Positions 27,249-35,966 of a stretch of DNA of 64,000 bases are shown in pieces; within the stretch, counting starts at the first letter, position 1, and every line of letters begins with the position of its first letter. The DNA is from Leifsonia sp. fls2-241-R2A-40a (GTDB lineage Bacteria > Actinomycetota > Actinomycetes > Actinomycetales > Microbacteriaceae): positions 2,418,001 through 2,482,000 of the forward strand of contig NZ_JARVRS010000001.1 in NCBI RefSeq assembly GCF_030209575.1, written 5' to 3'. The translations under genes were made by a program, and so were the position numbers. Under the pieces are notes generated by a model. It was given only the letters and a program-made list of their open reading frames with translations, had not been told where the DNA came from and did not search any database.

Positions 27249-28066
27249 GATGCCCCCGGATGCTGACGCGCCAGCACCTGCAGCTCGGCGAGTAGCGGTG
27301 CGAGGTACTCGGAATGCCGTCCGCGTCGGCCCCCGCCGGCGGCGTGGAACGCCTGCGGCTGCTCCAGTTCCGCCTCCGCGAGCACGGGCGCGATACCGGC
27401 CTCGAACGGCTCCCGCAACGACGACGGACGGACGGCGACGCCGTCCAGCCCGTCGAGCAGGGGCTCGTCGGCGAACAGTTCGTCCACGTACGGCCAGACG
27501 TCCTCCATCGCCCGCACGGTGCGGCGGCGCGACTCGTCGGTGCCGAGCGCGAGGCGCAGCATCCACTGGTCGGCGTGGTCGCGGTGATAGTCGACCTCTT
27601 TGACCGCCTTGGCGGCGACGCCCGCGAGCACGGGATCGGTGGAGGCGCGCAGCCGCTCGTACAGCGCGAACAGGTAGTGCGCGGCCGCGAACTGCCGCAC
27701 GATGGTATGCGCGAAGTCGCCGTTCGGCTGCTCGAACAGGTGCGCGGAGCGGAAGTCGCCCTCGTCGCGCCAGTACGCCAGGTCGTCCTCGGTGCGTCCG
27801 GTCGCCGATCCGGCGTAGCGGAGCAGGGAACGCGCGTGGCCGAGCAGGTCGAGAGCCATGTTGGCGAGCGCGACATCCTCCTCCAGCTCCGGGGCGCGGG
27901 TGATCCATCCACCGAGGCGCTGCGCCAGGACGAGGGAGTCGTCGCCGAGCCACAGGGCGTACTCGGCGATCTCGGGCGAGGCGGGCGCGTCTCCGGAGAC
28001 GAACTCCTCGGAGAGGACGACGGCGCTCAGCTCGACGTGACCGTGGTCGACATCCGGGTCGGTCAC
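27242..28066 (-). CDS. paaC: Phenylacetyl-CoA epoxidase structural subunit PaaC
   Basis: A 274-residue ferritin-like helical protein, catalytically inactive partner of PaaA. Recognisable stretches are YALWLGDDSLVLAQRLGGW, DLLGHARSLL and KEVDYHRDHADQW. GTG start at 28066 overlaps the paaB stop (GTGA). The AC heterodimer with B forms the epoxidase that attacks the aromatic ring of phenylacetyl-CoA. Confidence 0.95.
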   Translation of the reverse strand: MTDPDVDHGHVELSAVVLSEEFVSGDAPASPEIAEYALWLGDDSLVLAQRLGGWITRAPELEEDVALANMALDLLGHARSLLRYAGSATGRTEDDLAYWRDEGDFRSAHLFEQPNGDFAHTIVRQFAAAHYLFALYERLRASTDPVLAGVAAKAVKEVDYHRDHADQWMLRLALGTDESRRRTVRAMEDVWPYVDELFADEPLLDGLDGVAVRPSSLREPFEAGIAPVLAEAELEQPQAFHAAGGGRRGRHSEYLAPLLAELQVLARQHPGASW

Positions 28067-28350
28067 AGGTGCTTCACCCCCTCGGCGGCGGTGTAGTAGG
28101 TGGCATGCCGGAAGTTCTTGCCCTCCGGGGAGGTGAACCAGGCGTCCTTGGCGTCCGGGTCGCTCGTCGTGATCTGGTCGGAGCGGACGACCCAGATCGA
28201 GACGCCCTCGCCCCGGCGCGTGTACAGGTCGCGGGCGTTGCGGACGGCCAGCTGCTCGTCGGGCGCGTGCAGCGAACCGACGTGGACGTGGCTCAGCCCG
28301 CGGGAGGCACGCACGAACACCTCCCACAGGGGCCACTGCTCGGCGGTCAT
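28063..28350 (-). CDS. paaB: Phenylacetyl-CoA epoxidase subunit PaaB
   Basis: A 95-residue PaaB protein with the typical [20 protein letters not shown] opening and [10 protein letters not shown]; small alpha/beta bridging subunit of the epoxidase. It overlaps paaA (ATGA) and paaC (GTGA). Confidence 0.95.
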   Translation of the reverse strand: MTAEQWPLWEVFVRASRGLSHVHVGSLHAPDEQLAVRNARDLYTRRGEGVSIWVVRSDQITTSDPDAKDAWFTSPEGKNFRHATYYTAAEGVKHL

Positions 28351-29342
28351 GCGACGGCTCCTGCGGTGTCGCGGACCGTTGCGGCGCGCGAGGCCTGCTT
28401 CTCCGCGTACGCTGCGGCGGCATCCCGGACCCATCGGCCCTCCTCGTGCGCCTCGCGGCGGCGCTGCAGCCGCTGCGCGTTGCACGGGCCACGGCCGGCG
28501 ATGACCTCCTGCAGCTCGCTCCAGTCGATCGGGCCGAGGTCGTAGGCCTGCCGCTCCTCGTTCCAGCGCAGCTCGGGGTCGGGCAGGGTGACCCCCAGTG
28601 CCTCGGCCTGCGGGACCAGCATCGCGACGAAACGCTGACGCAGTTCGTCGTTGGAGAACCGCTTGATGTGCCACGCCATAGAGCGGGCGGAGTTCGGGGA
28701 GTCGGCGTCCGGCGGCCCGAACATCATCAGCGACGGCCAGTACCAGCGGTCCACCGCATCCTGCGCCATCTTCTGCTGCTCGGGCGTGCCGCGCATGAGG
28801 GAGAGCAGGATCTCGAAGCCCTGCCGCTGGTGGAACGACTCCTCTTTGCAGATGCGGACCATCGCGCGGCCGTAGGGAGCGTAGGAGCAGCGGCACAGCG
28901 GCACCTGGTTGCAGATGGCGGCCCCGTCGACGAGCCAGCCGATGGCGCCGATGTCGGCCCAGCTGAGCGTCGGGTAGTTGAAGATCGACGAGTACTTCGC
29001 ACGGCCGGAGATCAACTGCTCGGTCAACTCGTCGCGCGTGATGCCGAGGGTCTCGGTGGCGGAGTAGAGGTACAGGCCGTGCCCGGCCTCGTCCTGGACC
29101 TTGGCCATGAGGATGGCCTTGCGCTTGAGGCTGGGCGCGCGGGAGATCCAGTTGGCCTCGGGCTGCATCCCGATGATCTCCGAGTGCGCATGCTGCGACA
29201 TCTGCCGGATCAGGGTGCGCCGGTAGTCGTCGGGCATCCAGTCGCGCGGCTCGACGCGGGAGTCGGCGGCGATGAGCTCGTCGAAGCGCGCCTGACCGGC
29301 GGCATCCGGGTCGAGGTCGGTGTCGGCGTGGGTGGTGGTCAT
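28347..29342 (-). CDS. paaA: Phenylacetyl-CoA 1,2-epoxidase catalytic subunit PaaA
   Basis: A 331-residue di-iron oxygenase subunit. Ferritin-like metal ligands are in [13 protein letters not shown] and [12 protein letters not shown], each a Glu-x2-His element; [20 protein letters not shown] is a family hallmark. It is the first gene of the operon paaA-B-C-D-E-G. A palindromic operator lies 30 bp upstream, next to a divergent TetR gene. Confidence 0.96.
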   Translation of the reverse strand: MTTTHADTDLDPDAAGQARFDELIAADSRVEPRDWMPDDYRRTLIRQMSQHAHSEIIGMQPEANWISRAPSLKRKAILMAKVQDEAGHGLYLYSATETLGITRDELTEQLISGRAKYSSIFNYPTLSWADIGAIGWLVDGAAICNQVPLCRCSYAPYGRAMVRICKEESFHQRQGFEILLSLMRGTPEQQKMAQDAVDRWYWPSLMMFGPPDADSPNSARSMAWHIKRFSNDELRQRFVAMLVPQAEALGVTLPDPELRWNEERQAYDLGPIDWSELQEVIAGRGPCNAQRLQRRREAHEEGRWVRDAAAAYAEKQASRAATVRDTAGAVA

Positions 29343-29371
29343 CTTCGACCCTCCAGTCGCGGATCAATACT

Positions 29372-29391
29372 TACTGATCGTTCGGTCAGTA
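29372..29391. promoter_or_regulatory. Candidate PaaR operator in the paaA-tetR divergent region
   Basis: TACTGATCGTTCGGTCAGTA is a dyad with arms TACTGA/TCAGTA. Its core resembles published PaaR/TetR sites of the ACCGNNCGNNCGGT type. A related dyad is found before the thiolase operon at 35493. Confidence 0.7.
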
Positions 29392-29415
29392 TATCCGCAT
29401 GAAAGGGCTGCGTGC

Positions 29416-29421
29416 CAGACT
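29416..29421 (+). promoter_or_regulatory. -10 box of leaderless tetR promoter
   Basis: CAGACT lies 6 nt before the GTG at 29428; the first base is C rather than T. It supports that start. Confidence 0.45.
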
Positions 29422-29427
29422 GAGCGG

Positions 29428-30036
29428 GTGACCGAGACGCTGCCCTCCGACGCCGGGACTCCGGAAGCGCTTCGCCGCGGTCGCCCCGGATACGACCAGC
29501 GCGGGATCCTCGAGGTCGCGGTCGCCGCGTTCAACGAGCACGGCTACGACGCCACCTCGATCGGGATGCTCGCCGACCGGCTCGGACTGTCGAAGTCGGC
29601 GATCTACCACCACGTCGCCTCCAAGGACGAACTGCTCGGGCTGGCGCTCGACGAGGCGCTCGGTGGGCTGGAGGGTCTGCTGCGGGCGCCGGAGGCCACC
29701 AGCGGACCGGCCGGCGACCGGCTCGCGTTCGTGCTGCGCGGGGCCGTCCGGGTGCTGGCCGACCGACTGCCGTACGTGACCCTGCTGCTGCGGGTGCGGG
29801 GCAACACCGACGTGGAGCGCGCCGCCCTCGAACGCCGCCGCGCCTTCGACCACGCCGTCGCGGCGCTCGTCGCCGAGGCCCGGGAGGAGGGATCGCTGCG
29901 GGCGGATGCCGACCCCGCCGTCGTCGCGCGCCTCCTGTTCGGCATGATCAACTCGCTCACCGAGTGGTACGACCCCGCCGGGCCGCTGAGTCCTGACGAC
30001 CTCGCGGACACGATCCTCGCCCTCGCCCTCCGCTGA
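29428..30036 (+). CDS. paaR: TetR-family repressor of phenylacetate genes (PaaR)
   Basis: A 202-residue TetR regulator. The HTH is in residues about 20-66: ILEVAVAAFNEHGYDATS, MLADRLGLSKSAIYHHVASKDELL. The ligand domain is unassigned. It is divergent from paaA with a palindromic site between, and a similar palindrome precedes the second paa operon; by analogy with PaaR it should bind phenylacetyl-CoA (inference). Confidence 0.85.
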   Translation: MTETLPSDAGTPEALRRGRPGYDQRGILEVAVAAFNEHGYDATSIGMLADRLGLSKSAIYHHVASKDELLGLALDEALGGLEGLLRAPEATSGPAGDRLAFVLRGAVRVLADRLPYVTLLLRVRGNTDVERAALERRRAFDHAVAALVAEAREEGSLRADADPAVVARLLFGMINSLTEWYDPAGPLSPDDLADTILALALR

Positions 30037-30068
30037 CCGCCGGCTGCTGGAGCGCCACGAGGTGCGCC

Positions 30069-30128
30069 GATTCGTGACGAATGCGCGGGATTCGTGACGA
30101 ATGCCGCGCATTCGTGACGAATCCCGCA
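30069..30128. repeat. Array of three 13-bp palindromes with exact 20-bp period (locus 1)
   Basis: ATTCGTGACGAAT occurs at 30070-30082, 30090-30102 and 30110-30122, exactly 20 bp apart, with 7-bp GC-rich spacers. Arms ATTCG/CGAAT flank TGA. The array fills the convergent gap between tetR and paaZ. The same family recurs at 53279. Confidence 0.97.
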
Positions 30129-30148
30129 CGTGGCGAAGGCCGAGAGGG

Positions 30149-32197
30149 CTACTTGGAGACGAGGGTGAGCACGTCGTAGGTGGCGACGAGCTCGTCGCGC
30201 TGGTTCAGGATGCGCGCGTCCCACCGGACCTCGCCGTACGGGTCCGTCTCGCGCGGCGTGATCTGCTTCGCGGTGAGCGCGACGCGGATGCTGTCGCCCG
30301 GGACGACGGGGGTGAGGAACCGCAGGTCCTCCAGCCCGTAGTTGGCGAGCACGGGACCGGGCGCCGGGTCGACGAACAGGCCCGCGGCCCACGAGACGAG
30401 CAGGTACCCGTGCGCCACCCGGCCGGGGAAGAACGGGTTCGCGGCCGCCGCCTCCTCGTCCATGTGCGCGTAGAACGTGTCGCCGGTGAAGGTCGCGAAC
30501 GTCTCGATGTCGTCGAGGGTCACCCGCCGCGAGCCGGACTGCACCTGGTCGCCGATCCGCAGCGTCTCGAGCGACTTGCGGAAGGGATGCGGTGCCGCGG
30601 ACGACGCGGCCGCACCGGGATGCCACACCCCGGTGATCGCGGTGAGCAGGTCGGGCGATCCCTGCAGCGCCGTCCGCTGCATGTGGTTCATCACCGCGCG
30701 GATGCCGCCCAGCTCTTCCCCGCCGCCGGCGCGTCCCGGGCCGCCGTGGACGAGGTGCGGCATGGGGGAGCCGTGGCCGGTGGAGGTGCGCGCGTCGTCG
30801 CGGTCGAGCACGAGGATGCGGCCGTTGTACGCCGCCGAGCCGAGCACGAAGCTGCGGGCGAAGTCCGGGTCGTGGGTCGCCACGCTCGTCACGAGCGATC
30901 CGCCGCCGCGGGCGACCAGCGCGACCGCCTCCTCGGCGGTGTCGTAGGCGAGCACGCTCGCGACCGGTCCGAACGCCTCGACCGTGTGCGCCTCCGGCGT
31001 CCACGCGTCGGCGAAGCGCAGCAGCATCGGTCCGACGAACGCGCCCTCGAGCGCGACCCCGGTCGTGCCGTCCGCATGCGTCACGGTCGGCTGGTCGAGT
31101 CCGCCGATGGCGAGCTCGCCGCCGGCCCCGACCAGGCGGGCCACCTGGCGCAGCACCTCCTCGCGCTGGGCGCGTGAGGCGAGCGGTCCCATGGTGACGC
31201 CCTCCGCCCGCGGGTCGCCGATGACGACCCGGGAGGAGATGCGCTCGCGCACGGCGCCGATCACGTCGTCGACGAGCGGGCCGGGCACGATCGCGCGGCG
31301 GATCGCCGTGCACTTCTGCCCGGACTTCGCGGTCATCTCGACGACGAGCCCCTTCACGTACGCGTCGAACTCGGGCGTACCGGTGACAGCGTCGGGACCG
31401 AGCACGGAGGCGTTGATCGAGTCGGTCTCGCTCGAGAAGCGCACCCCGCCGGTCTGCACCGAGTCGTGCGCCTTGAGCCGTTCGGCGGTGGATGCGGACC
31501 CGGTGAACGCGACCAGGTCGCCCAGCCGGAGGTTCTCGAACAGGTCGGGGACCGAGCCGCTCACCAACTGCAGCGTGCCGGCGGGCAGCAGCCCGGACTC
31601 GACCATGATCCGCACCGCCGCCTCGGCGACGAACGCCGTGGGGGTGGCCGGCTTCACCAGCGTCGGCATGCCCGCCAGGAACGACGGCGCGAACTTCTCG
31701 AGCATCCCCCAGACCGGGAAGTTGAACGCGTTGATCTGCACCGCGACGCCCGGCAGGCGCGTGTACACGTGCCGGCCGAGGAAGCTGCCGTCCTTCGACA
31801 GCTGCTCCGCCGGTCCGTCGAGCACGACCTGGGCGTTGGGCAGCTCGCGGCGCCCCTTCGACCCGTAGGTGAACATCGCGCCGATGCCGCCGTCGACGTC
31901 GATCCATGCGTCGGCGCGCGTCGCGCCCGAGGCGGCCGACAGTGCGTAGAGCTCGTCCTTCCGCTCGGTCAGCGCCTGCGCCAGCTGCTTCAGCAGCAGG
32001 GCGCGCTGGTGGAAGGTCAGCTCGCCGAGGGAGCGCTGCCCGACCGTGCGGGCGTGTTCGAGCGCTCCGGCGAGGTCGAGCCCGGCGGTGCTGACCCGGG
32101 TGAGCAGCTCGCCGGTGGAGGCGTCGAGCACGTCGGCCGCGCCGTCCTCGGTGTCCGGCGTCCACCATTCGTCGCGCAGATAGCTGGGCAGGATCAT
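30149..32197 (-). CDS. paaZ: PaaZ, bifunctional oxepin-CoA hydrolase / 3-oxo-5,6-dehydrosuberyl-CoA semialdehyde dehydrogenase
   Basis: A 682-residue fusion: residues 1-~520 an aldehyde dehydrogenase with INAFNFPVWG, GSASTAER and active-site cysteine in SGQKCTAIRR; residues ~540-682 an MaoC-like (R)-hydratase with FTGDTFYAHMDEEAAAAN and the dyad FPGRVAHGYL. It opens the oxepin ring and oxidises the aldehyde. Monocistronic, divergent from paaI (48 bp). Confidence 0.95.
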   Translation of the reverse strand: MILPSYLRDEWWTPDTEDGAADVLDASTGELLTRVSTAGLDLAGALEHARTVGQRSLGELTFHQRALLLKQLAQALTERKDELYALSAASGATRADAWIDVDGGIGAMFTYGSKGRRELPNAQVVLDGPAEQLSKDGSFLGRHVYTRLPGVAVQINAFNFPVWGMLEKFAPSFLAGMPTLVKPATPTAFVAEAAVRIMVESGLLPAGTLQLVSGSVPDLFENLRLGDLVAFTGSASTAERLKAHDSVQTGGVRFSSETDSINASVLGPDAVTGTPEFDAYVKGLVVEMTAKSGQKCTAIRRAIVPGPLVDDVIGAVRERISSRVVIGDPRAEGVTMGPLASRAQREEVLRQVARLVGAGGELAIGGLDQPTVTHADGTTGVALEGAFVGPMLLRFADAWTPEAHTVEAFGPVASVLAYDTAEEAVALVARGGGSLVTSVATHDPDFARSFVLGSAAYNGRILVLDRDDARTSTGHGSPMPHLVHGGPGRAGGGEELGGIRAVMNHMQRTALQGSPDLLTAITGVWHPGAAASSAAPHPFRKSLETLRIGDQVQSGSRRVTLDDIETFATFTGDTFYAHMDEEAAAANPFFPGRVAHGYLLVSWAAGLFVDPAPGPVLANYGLEDLRFLTPVVPGDSIRVALTAKQITPRETDPYGEVRWDARILNQRDELVATYDVLTLVSK

Positions 32198-32233
32198 CGA
32201 AGGCCTCCGGAGGGGTGCGGGTGGGTGGATGCG

Positions 32234-32239
32234 TAAGCT
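32234..32239 (+). promoter_or_regulatory. -10 box of leaderless paaI promoter
   Basis: TAAGCT lies 6 nt before the ATG at 32246, with no ribosome site between. Confidence 0.55.
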
Positions 32240-32245
32240 GACGGC

Positions 32246-32647
32246 ATGGCCGATGGCGACTGGACGATCGAACTGGGCGAGCTCGATGTGAAGATGGGCG
32301 TGCGCATCCTGGAGCAGTCCGCGGAACGCGTGGTGGCGACCATGCCGGTGGAGGGCAACCGCCAGTCGTTCGGGCTGCTGCACGGCGGCGCGTCGGTCGC
32401 CTTCGCCGAGGCGCTCGGCTCCTGGGCGGCCGTCATCCACGCCGGGCCCGGGCGGAGCGCGGTCGGCGTCGACATCAACGCGACGCACCACCGCGCGGCA
32501 CGGTCGGGGCTCGTCACCGGCGTCGCGACCGCGATCCGGCTGGGTCGCACGATCACCTCGCACGAGGTCGTCGTGTCGGACGAGGACGGCAACCGGCTGT
32601 GCACGGCGCGCATCACCAACCTCATCGTGGACGCTCCCCGGCGGTAG
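32246..32647 (+). CDS. paaI: Hotdog thioesterase PaaI
   Basis: A 133-residue hotdog-fold thioesterase with LLHGGASVAFAEALGSWAA and VGVDINATHHRA. PaaI hydrolyses ring-hydroxylated phenylacetyl-CoA to rescue CoA from dead-end intermediates. It is on the opposite strand to the rest of the pathway, and its 3' end overlaps the convergent dehydrogenase gene by 26 bp. Confidence 0.88.
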   Translation: MADGDWTIELGELDVKMGVRILEQSAERVVATMPVEGNRQSFGLLHGGASVAFAEALGSWAAVIHAGPGRSAVGVDINATHHRAARSGLVTGVATAIRLGRTITSHEVVVSDEDGNRLCTARITNLIVDAPRR

Positions 32648-33536
32648 GGATGGACGAGCCGTCGGCTCCCCAGAAGAAGAACCCCTGGCCGGTCTTCCGT
32701 CCGAGCATCCCCTCGGCGACCATCTGCCGCAGCAGCTCGGGCGGCTCGAACCGCGGCCCGAGTTCGCGCGCGAGGTATTCGGCGATATCGAGCCGGACAT
32801 CCAGCCCCACCATGTCGGTGAGCCGCAGCGGGCCGACGGGATGCTTGTAGCCGAGCTCCATCGCCGTGTCGATGTCGTCCGGGGTGGCGACACCGTCCTC
32901 GACCATGCGGATGGCCTCCAGGCCCAGCAGCACCCCGAGACGCGAGGAGGCGAAGCCGGGGGAGTCGCGCACGGTGACGGTGGTCTTGCCGAGGGCGCGG
33001 ATCCAGCGCTCGGCGGACTCCGCCGCCGTGGTCGCGGTCGCGGTGCCGAGCACGATCTCCACGAGGGCGGAGGCGGGCACCGGGTTGAAGAAGTGGAGCC
33101 CCAGGAAGGCCCCGGGCCGCTCGAGCCCGGCGGCGAGGGCGTCGATCGAGAGGGAGGACGTGTTGGTGGCGAGCACCGCATCCACCGGGAGCAGGTCTTC
33201 GGCGCGGCGCAACGCCTCGCGCTTGAAGTCGAGCACCTCGGGGACGGCCTCGATCGCCAGTCCTGCTCCGCTGAGCGCCTCCCACGTCACCGTCACGAGG
33301 AGGCGCGCCGGGTCGGGTGGGGTCGCCCCGCGCAGCACGCTGCCCTCCACGGCCGAGAGGATGCGGTCGCGCGCCTCCGACGCCGCCGACGCGTCGCGCT
33401 CGACCACCGCGACCTCGGCGCCGGCCATGAGGAAGGCGTGCGCGATTCCGGCGCCCATCCGTCCGCCGCCGATGACGGCGACGCGCGACGGCAGGGCGTC
33501 CTGCAGCTCAGCGCCTCCCGATCCGTCCGTGCTCAT
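32622..33536 (-). CDS. paaH: 3-hydroxyacyl-CoA dehydrogenase, PaaH-like
   Basis: A 304-residue NAD-dependent dehydrogenase. Rossmann motif VIGGGRMGAGIAHAFLMAG (about 20-38), catalytic HFFNPVP histidine with NSS-like TNTSSLS, and the C-terminal helical domain with GYKHPVGPLRLTDMVGLD. In phenylacetate breakdown PaaH oxidises 3-hydroxyadipyl-CoA. Third gene of the thiolase operon; its ATG overlaps the hydratase stop (ATGA). Confidence 0.88.
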   Translation of the reverse strand: MSTDGSGGAELQDALPSRVAVIGGGRMGAGIAHAFLMAGAEVAVVERDASAASEARDRILSAVEGSVLRGATPPDPARLLVTVTWEALSGAGLAIEAVPEVLDFKREALRRAEDLLPVDAVLATNTSSLSIDALAAGLERPGAFLGLHFFNPVPASALVEIVLGTATATTAAESAERWIRALGKTTVTVRDSPGFASSRLGVLLGLEAIRMVEDGVATPDDIDTAMELGYKHPVGPLRLTDMVGLDVRLDIAEYLARELGPRFEPPELLRQMVAEGMLGRKTGQGFFFWGADGSSIPTAGERPR

Positions 33537-34276
33537 CGCGACCTCCGTTCCAGGAATTCGGTCATGCGCCGCTTCTTCTCCGGCGACTCGAACAGCTCCG
33601 CCTGGGCTTCGCGCTCGGCTGCGGGATGCTCGGCGATCGGCGCCCGCAGCACCCGCTTGGTCAGCCGCGTCGCGAGCGGGTCGTTCGCGGCGATCCGGTC
33701 GGCGAGGGCGTGCGCGGCGCCGAGCAGGTCCTCCGGCTCGTGCAGGGACGACACCAGACCCGCCGCGAGCGCCTCCTGCCCGTTCAGGATGCGCCCGGTC
33801 AGCACCAGCTCGGTCGCGAGCGGCAGCCCCACCAGCTGCGGAAGCCGCCACAGCGCGCCCGCGGCCGCGATGATCCCGAGCCCCGTCTCGGGGTTGCCGA
33901 TCCGCAGCCGGGGCGTGCCGACGCGGAGGTCGGCCGCGTACGCGAGCTCGGCCCCGCCGCCGAGGGCGTAGCCGTCGAGCGCGGCGATGACCGGCATCGG
34001 CAGAGCCGCGATGCGGTCGAAGATCGTGTCGTTGATGCCGCGGTGCGCATCCGCCGCCGTCCGCTCCCGCAGCTCGGCGATGTCGGCGCCCGACGCGAAG
34101 ACGCCGTGCGCCCCGGTGAGAAGCAGGATGCGCGGCTCGCTCTCCAGCGCCGCGCACACCCCGTGCAGCTCGTTCACCATGGCCTGGTCGATCGCGTTGC
34201 GGCGCTCGGGCCGGTCGAGCGTCACCACGACCCGGTCCGGGTGCTCCTCGATCCGGAGGCTGCGGTCGTCGGTCAT
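33533..34276 (-). CDS. paaF: Enoyl-CoA hydratase, PaaF-like
   Basis: A 247-residue crotonase with ASGADIAELRERT and DGYALGGGAELAYAADLRVG oxyanion segments and the glutamate-bearing NPETGLGIIAAAG. Expected to hydrate 2,3-dehydroadipyl-CoA. Overlaps the thiolase stop and the dehydrogenase start by ATGA junctions. Confidence 0.85.
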   Translation of the reverse strand: MTDDRSLRIEEHPDRVVVTLDRPERRNAIDQAMVNELHGVCAALESEPRILLLTGAHGVFASGADIAELRERTAADAHRGINDTIFDRIAALPMPVIAALDGYALGGGAELAYAADLRVGTPRLRIGNPETGLGIIAAAGALWRLPQLVGLPLATELVLTGRILNGQEALAAGLVSSLHEPEDLLGAAHALADRIAANDPLATRLTKRVLRAPIAEHPAAEREAQAELFESPEKKRRMTEFLERRSR

Positions 34277-35457
34277 ACCGCCTCCACGATCAGCGAGGTG
34301 CCTTGGCCGACGCCCACGCACATGGTCGCGAGCCCGCGTCGCGCGCCCTCCCGCTCCATCCGTCCGAGCAGGGTGACCAGGATGCGCGACCCGCTCGACC
34401 CGAGGGCATGACCCAGCGCGATGGCTCCGCCGTCGGCGTTGACGCGGGCGGGGTCGAGCCCGAGTCGCCGGATGCACGCGATGGCCTGGCTGGCGAACGC
34501 TTCGTTGAGCTCGACCGCGTCGAGGTCCTCGACGCCGAGGCCGGCGCGGGCGAGCGCCTTCTGCGTCGCCGGCACCGGGCCGAGGCCCATCACCTCCGGG
34601 GCGACCCCCGCGCTCGCTGCGGCGACGATCCGCGCGCGCGGCTGCAGTCCGTACCGCTCCACCGCCTCCGCGCTGGCGACGACGATGGCCGAGGCTCCGT
34701 CGTTGAGCGGGGAGGCGTTGCCCGCGGTGACGACGCTGCCGCCGGCGACGACCGGCTTCAATCGGGCGAGAGCCTCCGGACCGGTGTCACGGCGGATCCC
34801 CTCGTCGGCACTGACCGGGCCGCTCGGTGTCTCGACGTCGATCAGCTCGGCGTCGAACCGTCCGCCGTCCGCCGCAGCCGCAGCTCGCCGGTGGCTCTCC
34901 AGTGCGAACGCGTCCGCCTCCTCCCGGCTGATCCCGTCGAGACGGGCGACCTCCTCCGCCGTTTCGGGCATCGTGTAGGTCGCCTTGTCGCGAGCGAGGA
35001 GACGGGGGTTGGTGAAGCGCCAGCCGATGGACGTGTCAAACTGGGGGCCGGGACGCGACCAGGGCTTGTCAGGCTTCGCCTGCACCCAGGGCGCCCGCGT
35101 CATCGACTCGACGCCGCCCGCAACGATCAGGTCCGCATCCCCTGCGCGGATCGCCTGCGCGGCCTGGATGACGGCGGTGAGGCCGGAGGCGCACAGCCGG
35201 TTCACCGTCATGGCCGGGACCTCGTCGGGCAGCCCGGCGAGCAGCACCGCCATGCGGGCGACGTTCCGGTTGTCCTCGCCGGCCTGGTTGGCGGCGCCCA
35301 GGATCACCTCGTCGAGCGCGTCCGGCGGCGCGGCGGCGCGGCGGACCGCCTCGGCGACGACGAGTGCGGCGAGGTCGTCCGCGCGGACGCCCGCCAGCGC
35401 GCCGCCGTAACGGCCGACGGGCGTGCGCACGCCGCCGACGAGGTAGGCCTCCGCCAT
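34273..35457 (-). CDS. paaJ: Thiolase, PaaJ-like (3-oxoadipyl-CoA thiolase)
   Basis: A 394-residue thiolase with nucleophile C89 in NRLCASGL, the histidine of GGAIALGHALGSSG and the second cysteine in TMCVGVGQG. It would release acetyl-CoA from 3-oxoadipyl-CoA and the oxo-dehydrosuberyl intermediate. First gene of the operon paaJ-F-H; the upstream palindrome at 35493 matches the paaA site. Confidence 0.88.
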   Translation of the reverse strand: MAEAYLVGGVRTPVGRYGGALAGVRADDLAALVVAEAVRRAAAPPDALDEVILGAANQAGEDNRNVARMAVLLAGLPDEVPAMTVNRLCASGLTAVIQAAQAIRAGDADLIVAGGVESMTRAPWVQAKPDKPWSRPGPQFDTSIGWRFTNPRLLARDKATYTMPETAEEVARLDGISREEADAFALESHRRAAAAADGGRFDAELIDVETPSGPVSADEGIRRDTGPEALARLKPVVAGGSVVTAGNASPLNDGASAIVVASAEAVERYGLQPRARIVAAASAGVAPEVMGLGPVPATQKALARAGLGVEDLDAVELNEAFASQAIACIRRLGLDPARVNADGGAIALGHALGSSGSRILVTLLGRMEREGARRGLATMCVGVGQGTSLIVEAV

Positions 35458-35492
35458 CGCGCTCTCCCTCGAACCCGACGAAACACCGAATT

Positions 35493-35510
35493 ACCGAACG
35501 ATCGTTCAGT
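35493..35510. promoter_or_regulatory. Candidate PaaR operator before the thiolase operon
   Basis: ACCGAACGATCGTTCAGT contains the perfect core GAACGATCGTTC and flanks ACC/AGT. It resembles the site at 29372. It lies 36 bp upstream of the thiolase ATG. Confidence 0.7.
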
Positions 35511-35580
35511 AGCTCCCATCGTTGCAGACGCTCCGCGCTCGGGCAACTGCTCCGGCCGTCGCGCCGTCGCGCCCTCGCGC

Positions 35581-35945
35581 GTGCTGAACGGAGGACATCC
35601 CGTCCCTCCCGTGCGCCATCTCGTCCCTTCGCTGCATCCGTCGGCGTGCCGCGCGCCATCTCCTCCATTTCCGACACGGCGGCGGCCCTGGCGGAAAGGG
35701 AGGAGTTCCGTGCCGGCGCGCCGGCGGATGCAGCGAAGGGAGGAGCTTGCGGCTCGATTCGCTGCGAACTCCTCCGTCTCGGCTGGGCCGCCCGACGCGT
35801 TGCACGCCATTCCTCCGTTTTCGACCCTGGCGGTGGCGGCGACGAAAGGGAGGAGTTCCGTGCCGAAACGCCGAAGAACGGAGCGGAAGGGAGGAGGTCG
35901 CGGCTGGATTCTGCGGGCATCTCCTCCGTTTTCGACCGCGGGGGT
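35581..35945. repeat. Non-coding block of ~150-bp imperfect repeats and inverted repeats
   Basis: AAAGGGAGGAGTTCCGTGCCG occurs at 35695 and again exactly 150 bp later at 35845, within longer similar units (GCCATCTCCTCC at 35655, GCCATTCCTCC at 35806, a third partial at 35917). The stretch near 35620-35640 (CCCTTCGCTGCATCCG) is the reverse complement of 35725-35740 (CGGATGCAGCGAAGGG), so large hairpins can form. The whole 509-bp gap between the thiolase and LtrA genes holds no convincing gene. Confidence 0.85.
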
Positions 35946-35966
35946 GCGGACGGTGCGATGCTTCCG

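Noticed and set aside
32246-32647. paaI as an antisense artefact because it overlaps the dehydrogenase gene
   Set aside because: The overlap is only 26 bp, and the protein has clear hotdog thioesterase motifs plus its own -10 box, so both genes are real.
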